Shown piece by piece: positions 8,198-16,496 of a DNA stretch of 64,000 bases. Numbering within the stretch: position 1 is the first letter of the stretch; every line of letters starts with the position of its first letter. Under the pieces are notes generated by a model that made no database searches, was not told where the DNA came from, and worked only from the letters and a program-made list of their open reading frames with translations. Origin of the DNA: Bacillota bacterium. Lineage in GTDB: Bacteria; Bacillota; Negativicutes; CTSoil-072. The position numbers and the translations under genes are program-made. The stretch lies in contig JAGFZV010000009.1 in NCBI GenBank assembly GCA_017889545.1, positions 62,001-126,000 of the forward strand, in the 5' to 3' direction.

Positions 8198-9208
8198 TTA
8201 ACAAATTCTCGGCAGCTGGTCACCAGTCAACATGTCCAGCAACCGGATACCACCGATCAAAGTGCGCATGCCAACCTGTCCGACCGGTTGGTCAGTCACC
8301 TTGCCAATAACTTTTGCTTCCCGCCCGTAAGAATGAAGACGCATTACCGCCAACAACCTTTCTGTATATTCTTGTTCGACAAAGACCACCATTTTTCCTT
8401 CGTTGGCCAAATACAGAGGATCAAACCCAAGGATCGCGCATACCGCTTGAACTTCCTGGCGTACTGGGATTTTTTCTTCGTCCAGAATAATACCGACATT
8501 GGCCTGCTTGGCAATTTCATTGAGTGTCGTCGCCAATCCGCCGCGTGTTGGATCCCGCAAAACCGCAATCTGCGGAACAGCTGCCAGCATTTCTCCGACC
8601 AACCCGCCCAAAGGAGCGCAATCGCTGGCAATTTCCGCCGGCAAGACCAGTCCGTGACGTTCACTCATCACGGCAATCGCGTGATCGCCCAAAAAACCGC
8701 TGAGAATAATATCCTGCCCCACACGCGCCTGGGAGGCCGAAATATTCGTAGCCGTCAGTTTTTCGCCCACGCCGGCCGTATTGATAAATAATCCGTCCAC
8801 TGCCCCCCGTTCTACCACCTTGGTATCGCCGGTGACAATGAATACTCCGGCTTCCGCCGCTGCCGCCCGCATGGACTCCGTCACCCGCTGCAAATCGGCA
8901 ATCGAAAATCCTTCTTCAATGACAAATCCCGCACTTAAATATAGCGGTTTGGCGCCGGACATAGCCAGATCGTTGACCGTTCCGCATACGGCCAATTTTC
9001 CGATATCGCCGCCGGAAAAGAACAATGGTTTGACTACATAGGAATCCGTTGTAAACGCCAGGCGCGCTCCGCCAATCGTCACTGCCGCCGCATCATGCAT
9101 CTCCGCCAGAATTTCATTGGAAAAAGCCGGTACCATCACCTGCGCAATCAAATCATGGCTCATTTTTCCGCCGCTGCCATGGGCCATTTGAATTTTGCCG
9201 TCCTTCAT
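8198..9208 (-). CDS. hypE: Hydrogenase maturation protein HypE
   Basis: HypE dehydrates the carbamoyl group received from HypF to a thiocyanate on its C-terminal cysteine and hands cyanide to the HypCD complex for the [NiFe] active-site iron. The 336-residue protein has the PurM-like ATP-binding fold (MAHGSGGKMS at the N-terminus; FTTDSYVVKPLFFSGGDIGK) and ends LPRIC, the conserved cyanide-carrying tail. The ATG at 9208 overlaps the hypD stop as ATGA and is properly spaced from GGGAG, so it is preferred over the ATG at 9217. It is the last hyp gene of the cluster. Confidence 0.96.
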   Translation of the reverse strand: MKDGKIQMAHGSGGKMSHDLIAQVMVPAFSNEILAEMHDAAAVTIGGARLAFTTDSYVVKPLFFSGGDIGKLAVCGTVNDLAMSGAKPLYLSAGFVIEEGFSIADLQRVTESMRAAAAEAGVFIVTGDTKVVERGAVDGLFINTAGVGEKLTATNISASQARVGQDIILSGFLGDHAIAVMSERHGLVLPAEIASDCAPLGGLVGEMLAAVPQIAVLRDPTRGGLATTLNEIAKQANVGIILDEEKIPVRQEVQAVCAILGFDPLYLANEGKMVVFVEQEYTERLLAVMRLHSYGREAKVIGKVTDQPVGQVGMRTLIGGIRLLDMLTGDQLPRIC

Positions 9209-10305
9209 AATTGCCATCTCCCGGAACCATATTTATACCAAGCGGCGCATGAACCTTCCACGGATACCATGCAGGAACCTACTGGATGATCCGGTGTACA
9301 CAGTTTCCCGAACAAGGGGCAGTTCGCCGGGGTTGTCACGCCGCGCAACACCTCGCCGCAGCGGCAGCCGACAGGCTCGCGCGTTTTTTCCACCGTTACC
9401 GGCAGTTGCACAACCGCATCAAAAGCTTGATAACTTTCTTTTACCGCCAAGCCGGAACCTGGCAGGGAACCAATGCCCCGCCATTCGGCCGCTGCTGTTT
9501 CATACACGGAATACAGCACCTTCCTGGCAACTGGATTTCCATCCGTCCGAACTACCTTGCCATAGGCATTTTCCAGTCGGGGAACACCCTCTTGCACCTG
9601 CCGCAGCAACATGAACACAGATCGTAGAATTTCAAGCGGTTCAAATCCTGCCACAACGGCCGGCGTATGAAACTGCTCCGTCAGAAACCGGTAAGGCGCA
9701 TCGATCCCGATAATCGCACTGACATGGCCCGGCAGCAAAAAACCATCCACCTTTGTTTCCGGAGCTTGCAAGAGCGCTGCCAATGCGGGAGGAACCAATT
9801 TATGCGCACTAAGCACGAAGAAATTTTTCAGGCCGGCCTTTTGTGCTGACAAAACTGCCGCTGCCGCCGTGGGCGCGGTTGTTTCAAACCCCACCGCCAA
9901 AAAAATCACCTTGCGATCAGGATGCGCCTGCGCCATCGCCACGGCATCCAAGGGCGAATACACGATCCGGACATCGGCGCCTTCCGCCTTTTCGCGCTGC
10001 AGGCTCGAAGACGAGCCCGGCACGCGCAGCATATCGCCGAATGTAGCAATGATCACATCCTGTTGACGGCTGTACGCAATTGCCGTATCCAAATATTGGT
10101 TCGGCGTCACACAGACAGGACAGCCTGGCCCGCTGACCAATTCAATCTCCGGCGGCAAAATCTGGCGAATTCCAGCCCGGAAGATCGCCACTGTATGGGT
10201 GCCGCAAACCTCCATAAACCGCAGCGGCCGTTCACTCAGGCGATGGATTTGCTCCACGAGAAGATCGGCGGTGCGCCGCACTTCTTCAGCCTGCATTTTC
10301 GGCAT
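9205..10305 (-). CDS. hypD: Hydrogenase maturation iron-sulfur protein HypD
   Basis: HypD forms the scaffold with HypC on which Fe(CN)2CO is assembled. The 366-residue protein carries the HypD signatures MEVCGTHTVAIFRAGI (near residue 35), SGPGCPVCVTP (near 68), GFETTAPT, and a C-terminal 4Fe-4S region with CRCGEVLRG and CPLFGKLC. The ATG at 10305 follows AAGGAGTTGGAG; the reading frame is open for another 90 bases upstream, but that part overlaps hypC and has no such site. Start overlaps hypC by 20 bases, stop overlaps hypE by four. Confidence 0.95.
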   Translation of the reverse strand: MPKMQAEEVRRTADLLVEQIHRLSERPLRFMEVCGTHTVAIFRAGIRQILPPEIELVSGPGCPVCVTPNQYLDTAIAYSRQQDVIIATFGDMLRVPGSSSSLQREKAEGADVRIVYSPLDAVAMAQAHPDRKVIFLAVGFETTAPTAAAAVLSAQKAGLKNFFVLSAHKLVPPALAALLQAPETKVDGFLLPGHVSAIIGIDAPYRFLTEQFHTPAVVAGFEPLEILRSVFMLLRQVQEGVPRLENAYGKVVRTDGNPVARKVLYSVYETAAAEWRGIGSLPGSGLAVKESYQAFDAVVQLPVTVEKTREPVGCRCGEVLRGVTTPANCPLFGKLCTPDHPVGSCMVSVEGSCAAWYKYGSGRWQL

Positions 10306-10516
10306 ACTGCTCCAACTCCTTAAACAAGGCCAAGGTCTGGCGCGCCTCTTCCTCATCAATCGTCTGGATGGCAAAACCGGCATGCACCAAAACATATTCT
10401 CCTATCGACGCTTCCGGCAACAGCATTAAACTGGTCTGTCTCTGAACCCCATTAATATCTACAACCGCCATTAAATCTTCCCGGGATAAGACTTTTCCCG
10501 GCACAGCCAAACACAT
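10286..10516 (-). CDS. hypC: Hydrogenase assembly chaperone HypC/HybG
   Basis: Small chaperone of 76 residues that carries the iron centre with HypD to the hydrogenase large subunit. It starts MCLAVPGKVL, with the essential N-terminal cysteine of the family exposed after removal of Met, and has the HypC beta-barrel sequence ASIGEYVLVHAGFAI. GAGGAG precedes the ATG. The stop of hypF is two bases upstream. Confidence 0.96.
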   Translation of the reverse strand: MCLAVPGKVLSREDLMAVVDINGVQRQTSLMLLPEASIGEYVLVHAGFAIQTIDEEEARQTLALFKELEQYAENAG

Positions 10517-10518
10517 CG

Positions 10519-12801
10519 CTACCGACTCCTCTCCCCGGCAATCACCGCTTGCCCCAAAGCCAAACCGCCGTCATTGGGCGGAACCTGGCGATGAATGTAA
10601 ACGGTGAAATTACTTTTTTCTAAAATTGTGAATAATTCGGCCAGCAATGTGCCGTTCTGAAATACTCCGCCACTGAGGGCCACTTCACGAAGGCCGCTTT
10701 GCAAAGCGATCCGGCGCACCATATCGGCAACCGCTGCCGCCATCGTTCGTTGAAAGGATGCCGCCAGCAATTCCGGCGCCGCTTTACGCCGGAGTCCGAA
10801 GGCCATTGCCGCAAACACCGGTGCAAAATCCAGCAAGAGCATATCGGCCGTCTGAATATCATACGGAAGAATCTTTCCTGGATCCGCTGACCGCAGTGCG
10901 GCCAATTCCAATTCGACAGCCGCCTGTCCCTCGTAATGGATGGAACCTCGTATCCCCGTTAAAGCCGCCGCCAAATCAAACAAACGACCGGCGCTGGAAG
11001 AAAGAGGACTATTGATACCCTTGGCCGACGCCTGCACAACCAGTTCCCATTCCGGCGGCAGACTGTGAACAAAGGGGATATCCCACGTTAAGAATTCGCG
11101 TCCATATAGATGATACAGCATCGTGGCCGCCAAGCGCCATGGCTCCTTGATCGCTTTTGCGCCGCCGGGCAAAGGAAGATAGCGGCAGTGTCCGACGCGG
11201 GTGAAATCGCGACAGTCCGCCAGCATAAACTCTCCGCCCCAGAGATGTCCGTCTGTCCCAAAACCGGTACCATCCAACGCCACGCCAATTACCTGACGGT
11301 TGATGCCATGCTCGGCCAGCACCGACGCGATATGGGCATGATGGTGCTGCACTCCGATTTTTTCAATCGATAAGGACTGCGCATAGCGGGTCGCCAAATA
11401 ATCCGGATGGAGGTCATAAGCGGCTATTTCCGGCCGCACGGCAAACAGCCGTTGAAAATGTTCGATCGTATCCGTATAAGTCTGATACGTGCTCATATTT
11501 TCCAAATCGCCGATATGGCTGCTCATAAAAGCCTGCCTGCCGCGTGTGAGGCAAAAGGCATTCTTTAATTCGCCGCCGCAGGCCAAAACCGGCGGATACG
11601 ACACAGCCAGAGAAACCGGTGCCGGGACATAACCCCGGCTGCGGCGCAGCGGATAGATTTCATCGCGGAACAAACGAACTACGGAATCATCCACCGGTCT
11701 GTGAATAACACGGTTATGCACCAAAAAAGCGTCGGCAATCCCAGCCAATCGTTCCAATGCATCCTGATCCTCATAAGCAATCGGCTCATCGCTGGTATTC
11801 CCCGAAGTCATCACCCAGATATCTTCCGGCTTCAACAATAGCCAATGAGGCGGCGCATACGGCAGCATCACCCCGACAAAAGGATTCCCGGGAGCAATGC
11901 TTTGGGCCAAGCTATAATCCGGCCCTTTTGCCAACAACACGATCGGCCGTTCCTTACTTGTCAAGACTTCCTGTTCCGAAGCCTTCATCACGCAATGCTT
12001 CCGGACTGCATCCACGCTGCCGCACAAAACGGCAAACGGTTTATCCTCGCGAGTTTTTCGTTCCCGCAGCTTCTGCACCGCTTGTCCGTTATACGCATCA
12101 CAAGCCAAATGAAACCCGCCAATTCCCTTGATGGCAATCACAGCGCCATCGGCAATCAATCTTCTGGCGGCTGCAAAAACATCTGCATCCGAGCCGGGAA
12201 TGATCCTGCCTTGCCGGTCCAGCAGCTGATAGCGGGGACCGCACACGGCGCAGGCATTCGGCTGGGCGTGAAAACGCCGGTCACCGGGATGATCGAATTC
12301 CTGCCGGCAATCCGGGCACATCACAAATTCAGCCATCGTCGTATAAGGTCTGTCATAGGGTATATCCTTGATAATTGAGTACCGGGGCCCGCAGTTCGTG
12401 CAATTGATAAACGGATAACCAAAGCGCCGGTCGTTGGAAGCCATCAGCTCACGCCGGCAATCCGGACAGGTGGCCATATCAGGCGACAGCAGCGCTGTCC
12501 TTGCCGCAAGATTGTCGCTGTGCCGGATCTGAAAGGTTTCCGATCCCTGAACCGGGCAAGAAGACAGGGTAATTTCATCGACCCGGGATAATGGCGGAGC
12601 TTCGGTCCGCAGACGCCGAATAAATTCAGCTACCGAATCAGGAGGTCCTTCCACTTCGATTTGCACGCCTCCGGCATCATTGCGCACCCAACCAAAAAGT
12701 CCAAGCTTCTCAGCCGTATGATAGACAAAAGGCCGAAAGCCTACTCCCTGAACAATGCCAGTGACCAAAACATGCTGTCGTTGAACATTCCTGTCTTCCA
12801 T
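10519..12801 (-). CDS. hypF: Carbamoyltransferase HypF
   Basis: HypF converts carbamoyl phosphate and ATP to a carbamoyl adenylate and loads HypE. The 760 residues show, in order, an N-terminal acylphosphatase domain (VTGIVQGVGFRPFVYHTAE), two zinc-finger pairs (CPDC/CTNC and CPDC/CAVC, about residues 105-185), a YrdC-like domain (about 200-380), and a Kae1-like domain with HHHAH and DGTGFGTDG. The ATG at 12801 is taken because the frame's earlier start encodes the ribosome binding site (GGAGGAGGG). First hyp gene of the run; hypA and hypB are not nearby. Confidence 0.95.
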   Translation of the reverse strand: MEDRNVQRQHVLVTGIVQGVGFRPFVYHTAEKLGLFGWVRNDAGGVQIEVEGPPDSVAEFIRRLRTEAPPLSRVDEITLSSCPVQGSETFQIRHSDNLAARTALLSPDMATCPDCRRELMASNDRRFGYPFINCTNCGPRYSIIKDIPYDRPYTTMAEFVMCPDCRQEFDHPGDRRFHAQPNACAVCGPRYQLLDRQGRIIPGSDADVFAAARRLIADGAVIAIKGIGGFHLACDAYNGQAVQKLRERKTREDKPFAVLCGSVDAVRKHCVMKASEQEVLTSKERPIVLLAKGPDYSLAQSIAPGNPFVGVMLPYAPPHWLLLKPEDIWVMTSGNTSDEPIAYEDQDALERLAGIADAFLVHNRVIHRPVDDSVVRLFRDEIYPLRRSRGYVPAPVSLAVSYPPVLACGGELKNAFCLTRGRQAFMSSHIGDLENMSTYQTYTDTIEHFQRLFAVRPEIAAYDLHPDYLATRYAQSLSIEKIGVQHHHAHIASVLAEHGINRQVIGVALDGTGFGTDGHLWGGEFMLADCRDFTRVGHCRYLPLPGGAKAIKEPWRLAATMLYHLYGREFLTWDIPFVHSLPPEWELVVQASAKGINSPLSSSAGRLFDLAAALTGIRGSIHYEGQAAVELELAALRSADPGKILPYDIQTADMLLLDFAPVFAAMAFGLRRKAAPELLAASFQRTMAAAVADMVRRIALQSGLREVALSGGVFQNGTLLAELFTILEKSNFTVYIHRQVPPNDGGLALGQAVIAGERSR

Positions 12802-12840
12802 CAAGGTCCTACTCCCTCCTCCGGCAACGAAAGTCATCTT

Positions 12841-12873
12841 TATTGGGAAGTATCCTTATTGCGAAGTATCCTT
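12841..12873. repeat. Tandem duplication across the maturase stop codon
   Basis: TATTGGGAAGTATCCTT is followed directly by ATTGCGAAGTATCCTT. The second copy encodes the last codons of the SCIFF maturase (KDTSQ, stop) and the first is an extra non-coding copy between it and hypF. Confidence 0.7.
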
Positions 12874-14235
12874 GGATAATTCTGTCTGTACCAGCAACGC
12901 GCATTCCAGACGTTTCTTCTGTAATTCACAGCCGATTTGGTACGGCTCCGTAATCGTTCCATGAACCAGCTGGGCATTGGCATGACAACCGCCGCTGCAG
13001 AAAAAACGCGCCCAGCATTCGCGGCAGGCCGGTTTATTCAGCACATGTGTATTGCGGAACGTTTCCGGCAAAACGTGGTTTTCAACACCGGTAAACACGC
13101 TGCCCAAACGATAGCCCTCCCTGCCGACAAATTGATGACAGGGATACAAATCCCCCTGAGGGGTTACAGCAAAGTATTCATGTCCTGCCCCACAGCCGCT
13201 GAGCCGTTTTGGCAAACAGGGGCCATGGTCAAGATCGACGTTAAAGTGGAAAAAATCGAACCCGTTCCCGGCGCGTTTGCGCTCCAAATAAGCTTTTGCC
13301 AACAGTTCATACTGACGGAACAGCTCCGGCAAATGCTCTTCACGCAACTCATAATCGCAGTCCTTGCCGACTACCGGTTCTACCGACAGCTGCGCGAACC
13401 CCAGGTCGGCCATCGCCAGCACATCCTCGGCAAAGTCAAGGTTGCGGGCGGTATACGTGCCGCGCACGTAAAAATATGTCCCGCGCGGATCATAGGCCGG
13501 ATCGGTCCTGGACGCAGTAACAGCCCGGATATTCTTCACCGCTGTATCCCAGCTTCCGCGGCCATTGGCGTTCGGGCGCATTTGGTCGTGAACGTCGCGG
13601 CGTCCATCCAGGCTCAATACCAGGCTGATCGCATTTTCATTCAAATATTGTATCGTTTCCGGATTCAAAAGAACGGCGTTCGTCGTTAAAGTCAATTTGA
13701 AGACTTTTCCCGTAAGCGCCTCCTTTTGGCGGATATATTTCACTACATGGCGGACAGTATCCATGTTCATCAACGGCTCGCCGCCAAAAAAATCAATCTC
13801 GCAATGCCGTCGGGCGCCACTATGGGCAAGAATAAAATCGACGGCTCTTTCTCCGACTTCCGGCGTCATCAACGAGCGATCATGCCCAAAATCTCCGGTA
13901 CCGGCAAAACAGTAATGGCAGCGAAGATTGCAATCATGCGCCACATGCAGGCACAACGCTTTGACTACCGGTTCTTGCTGAAACATGGCCGGTGAAACTT
14001 CCGGCGCAGAAGAAAACAGCTGTCCCTGCGCCATCAGACCACGCAGTTCAGCCATCGCTTCAATCAATTCCTCCCCGGAATAAACAGTCCGCAGCTGTTC
14101 CAGCACCTCTTCGTCATTATCACCGCGAAAAATATCCATAATATCGTAAACCAGCTTGTCCACAGCGTGTACAGCTCCGCTATTGACATCTAACAGCACG
14201 TAGGTTCCATGAAGAAAAAATTTATGAAAATCCAT
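12856..14235 (-). CDS. SCIFF peptide maturase, radical SAM/SPASM protein
   Basis: Installs Cys sulfur-to-carbon thioether crosslinks in the SCIFF precursor encoded just upstream. The 459 residues include a RiPP-recognition-like N-terminal region (about 1-90), the radical SAM motif CNLRCHYC near residue 108, the glycine motif FFGGEPLMN, and a C-terminal SPASM-type region with CGAGHEYFAV, CHQF and CRECWARFFCSGGCHAN, which holds auxiliary clusters. AAAGG precedes the ATG. It is separated from the peptide gene by a hairpin terminator and is followed by hypF after 54 bases. Family function is established for Clostridia; the native role of SCIFF in this organism is not known. Confidence 0.95.
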   Translation of the reverse strand: MDFHKFFLHGTYVLLDVNSGAVHAVDKLVYDIMDIFRGDNDEEVLEQLRTVYSGEELIEAMAELRGLMAQGQLFSSAPEVSPAMFQQEPVVKALCLHVAHDCNLRCHYCFAGTGDFGHDRSLMTPEVGERAVDFILAHSGARRHCEIDFFGGEPLMNMDTVRHVVKYIRQKEALTGKVFKLTLTTNAVLLNPETIQYLNENAISLVLSLDGRRDVHDQMRPNANGRGSWDTAVKNIRAVTASRTDPAYDPRGTYFYVRGTYTARNLDFAEDVLAMADLGFAQLSVEPVVGKDCDYELREEHLPELFRQYELLAKAYLERKRAGNGFDFFHFNVDLDHGPCLPKRLSGCGAGHEYFAVTPQGDLYPCHQFVGREGYRLGSVFTGVENHVLPETFRNTHVLNKPACRECWARFFCSGGCHANAQLVHGTITEPYQIGCELQKKRLECALLVQTELSKDTSQ

Positions 14236-14285
14236 AGCCGCAACCTTTCATTGTAAAACTCTTGTCAAGGAAAACCCTTGCCGGC

Positions 14286-14325
14286 AAAAACCAAGCCCCC
14301 GTGCCGTTAACACCGACCGGGGGCT
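14286..14325 (-). terminator. Terminator/attenuator between SCIFF and its maturase
   Basis: On the minus strand AGCCCCC and GGGGGCT pair around an 18-base loop and are followed by TGGTTTTT. Partial read-through would give many more peptide than maturase transcripts. Confidence 0.75.
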
Positions 14326-14333
14326 GTTTGCGG

Positions 14334-14480
14334 CTATTTCTGGCAGGCTTGATTCCCTACCGTGCATGATGTCTTGCAAGCAGATTGGCAAGACGTCTGG
14401 CACTCGCCGCACCCGCCGGTTTTGATCGTCTTTTGCAACTTGGCTGTATTCACAGTCCGAATGTGTTTTGCTTTTTCCAT
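14334..14480 (-). CDS. SCIFF ranthipeptide precursor (six cysteines in forty-five)
   Basis: A 48-residue ribosomal peptide that is the substrate of the adjacent radical SAM maturase. Translation gives an N-terminal leader (MEKAKHIRTVNTAKLQKTIK) and a core with six cysteines at 24, 27, 31, 35, 39 and 46, in the family order GGCGECQTSCQSAC then KTSCTVGNQAC. GGGAGG lies before the ATG. It has its own promoter region and a terminator behind it. The gene is short and easy to miss; the match to the SCIFF family is nonetheless very close. Confidence 0.96.
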   Translation of the reverse strand: MEKAKHIRTVNTAKLQKTIKTGGCGECQTSCQSACKTSCTVGNQACQK

Positions 14481-14524
14481 ATGATTGATCCTCCCAACGT
14501 TCATCAATAAAACTTGTCTTCTAT

Positions 14525-14577
14525 ATTGTATCTGTTTTTACTGCGAGAATCAAGAACTATTGCATAAACCATGCCAA
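14525..14577 (-). promoter_or_regulatory. SCIFF promoter region: SigA-type and a sigma-54-like element
   Basis: On the minus strand TTGATT (14548-14553), 17 bases, TACAAT (14525-14530) form a good SigA promoter. Just upstream, TTGGCATGGTTTATGCAA (14560-14577) has GG-N10-GC spacing and matches TGGCAC-N5-TTGCA at all but two positions, so it could be a -24/-12 promoter for RpoN, whose gene is in the same window. The same bases also form an imperfect palindrome, so an operator is possible. Confidence 0.5.
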
Positions 14578-14601
14578 TTGAATGAAAATCTCGATATTTT
14601 T

Positions 14602-15666
14602 TCAGTTCGGCACAATCAGCAAGCGAACCGGCAAATTCGAAGCACCCGGCGGACTGAACGTCAGCCACAACGACCGGCCTCCGGCAAAGATGCCAATCGA
14701 AGCCAGCTGCGGCTGCGGATTACGACCGAAGAACAATTTGTCAGCCGGAACCGGTCGCGGGTCACTCACGGTATAGTTATACTTCACACCCATTGCGCCG
14801 GCAAATTCACCGCCAAGCGGGTTCAACAACACCTGTAAATTTCCGTGGTGCGCCGATGGAATATACATATGATACACTACGCCATAATTCCCGTAATTCA
14901 CCGTCTGACTGCCATCGGTTGCATCAATGCCCTTCTGATACAAATCGATTTGATTATCCGCCAGCGTAAACGCCACCGGGCCATCCCGTTCGCCATCATA
15001 CGCCTTGTCCGGCATCAGCAGCCGGTCAGGACCATCAAACGTTCCCCGCAGCCGGTACCGGTCCTTCGGCAAAACAGCCAGTTTAAAAGCCATTTCATCC
15101 ACATTGGCGGCCAGCGGCATCATCATCATTTTTACGGTAAGCGGCCGGTCCGTCTGGAAATCATAAATCCCGTTCAGCAGCATGTTCGGTTCGACGGACA
15201 CGACATTCAGCACCGGCGCCAGGAGCGCCGTTCCACGCGGAGGAACATCCAGCAAATATAACTCCCCGGCAGCCAGATATTCCTGTTGGGCCGCCTTGCC
15301 TACCGCCAGATAATCTCCGCCGGGACCGGCTACCCCATGTTGATTGACCGTGACATGAGCGGCAGTATCACCGTCATTCACCAACAGCGCCACAATTTTC
15401 TTCGGTTCCATTGTGCCATTCACATGATGAAAAAACAATCTGGCTCTGCCGTTCACCGTATCCTGATACATGACCCCGTCTCCCGGAACGATTTCCGGGC
15501 TGTCGGACAAGAGCAGGCGGCCGCCAAACGAAGTCATTGTTACCGGCCATTCCGGCGCCTTCAGCAAATCACCCGGCAGGAGATTCCCATTTCCTGCCAA
15601 ACAAACAGCGCCGCTTTGCATGACAAGCAAAACAAGCGCTCCAATCAGCTTGCGAAACCATTTCAT
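14602..15666 (-). CDS. Secreted protein of unknown function
   Basis: I do not recognise this 354-residue protein. It begins with a classical signal peptide (MKWFRKLIGALVLLVMQSGA, probably cleaved after VCLAG or nearby), then a beta-rich, glycine- and proline-rich body with no cysteines after the signal peptide and no transmembrane segment. Short features such as VPPRGTALLAPV and VYHMYIP do not point to a family for me. GAGGGGGA precedes the ATG. It is followed 50 bases later by a secreted polysaccharide deacetylase on the same strand, which hints at an envelope or extracellular role; that is inference only. Confidence 0.8.
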   Translation of the reverse strand: MKWFRKLIGALVLLVMQSGAVCLAGNGNLLPGDLLKAPEWPVTMTSFGGRLLLSDSPEIVPGDGVMYQDTVNGRARLFFHHVNGTMEPKKIVALLVNDGDTAAHVTVNQHGVAGPGGDYLAVGKAAQQEYLAAGELYLLDVPPRGTALLAPVLNVVSVEPNMLLNGIYDFQTDRPLTVKMMMMPLAANVDEMAFKLAVLPKDRYRLRGTFDGPDRLLMPDKAYDGERDGPVAFTLADNQIDLYQKGIDATDGSQTVNYGNYGVVYHMYIPSAHHGNLQVLLNPLGGEFAGAMGVKYNYTVSDPRPVPADKLFFGRNPQPQLASIGIFAGGRSLWLTFSPPGASNLPVRLLIVPN

Positions 15667-15716
15667 TTGTCTTCCCCCTCGAAAGAAAACCCAAGGATCA
15701 CAGTTGCAAACAGCAA

Positions 15717-16496
15717 CTACCGCAGTCTGTTTTCCAATAATTCAAACCCAAAAACGATTTTTGCCCGCAATAGGCGGATTTTAAATTCCCAAAGTCCTAA
15801 CCGCGGTTTGGGAACATTCACACGCTTCAAACTATACCTGGAGGTATCCGGCGCGTTCAGACCGGGAATGCCCGAGCAAGCGCCATGATACCCGGCTGCC
15901 TGCAAAACGGCAACCGTTTCCGTTGTAAATTTCCCGTAAGGGTACGCCAAAAAAACAACCGGCGCGCCCAATTCTCTTTCCAGAATTTCTTTGGACTCGA
16001 CTGCTTCCCGAAGCTGTTCGGCCGGACTAATTTCACTCAGCGCCACATGGTTCATAGTGTGGGATCCAATTTCCGTCCCCCGCTTATGCAAAGCCCGCAC
16101 CTGATCCCACGACAAATACTCGCCTTGGCCGGCCTGCCCGGCCACAACAAATACCGTAGCCTTCATTCCATGCTTTTCCAGAATCGGCAAAGCAGTCAGA
16201 TAATTGTCCCTATAGCCATCGTCAAAGGTAATGATGACCGGTTTGGTCGGCAATACGGTCGTTCCCGCAAAGCCGGAAAACATTTCCTGCAACGAAACCG
16301 CCGTATAGCCGTTTTCTTTCAAATACGCCAGTTGCCGGTCGAACTCCGCCGGAGAAACACTATACAGTTCCTCCTCTTCCGCCCCTACCATATGATACGC
16401 CAGTACCGGCACCCCAGACGGCATCCAGCAAAACATGACAAAAAATAATAAGCCGGCTGTGACAACAGCCAGGCTAATCTTATGAACCCGTTTCAT
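15717..16496 (-). CDS. Polysaccharide deacetylase, NodB fold, membrane-anchored or secreted
   Basis: Carbohydrate esterase family 4 enzyme of 259 residues, probably removing acetyl groups from cell-wall or surface polysaccharide. The N-terminus MKRVHKISLAVVTAGLLFFV is a signal or anchor. The fold begins at VPVLAYHMV; TFDDGYRDN carries the catalytic Asp-Asp pair (about residue 90), GSHTMNHVALSE gives the metal-binding HxxxH-like motif, and AYPYGKF completes the site. The start overlaps the end of whiA by 17 bases, with AAGGAA upstream, so it is probably cotranscribed with the whiA block. Confidence 0.88.
   Translation of the reverse strand: MKRVHKISLAVVTAGLLFFVMFCWMPSGVPVLAYHMVGAEEEELYSVSPAEFDRQLAYLKENGYTAVSLQEMFSGFAGTTVLPTKPVIITFDDGYRDNYLTALPILEKHGMKATVFVVAGQAGQGEYLSWDQVRALHKRGTEIGSHTMNHVALSEISPAEQLREAVESKEILERELGAPVVFLAYPYGKFTTETVAVLQAAGYHGACSGIPGLNAPDTSRYSLKRVNVPKPRLGLWEFKIRLLRAKIVFGFELLENRLR

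Noticed and set aside
7772-8791. A 339-codon plus-strand open frame
   Set aside because: It is antisense to rpoN and hypE, both fully supported, and crosses their intergenic gap without a plausible start signal.
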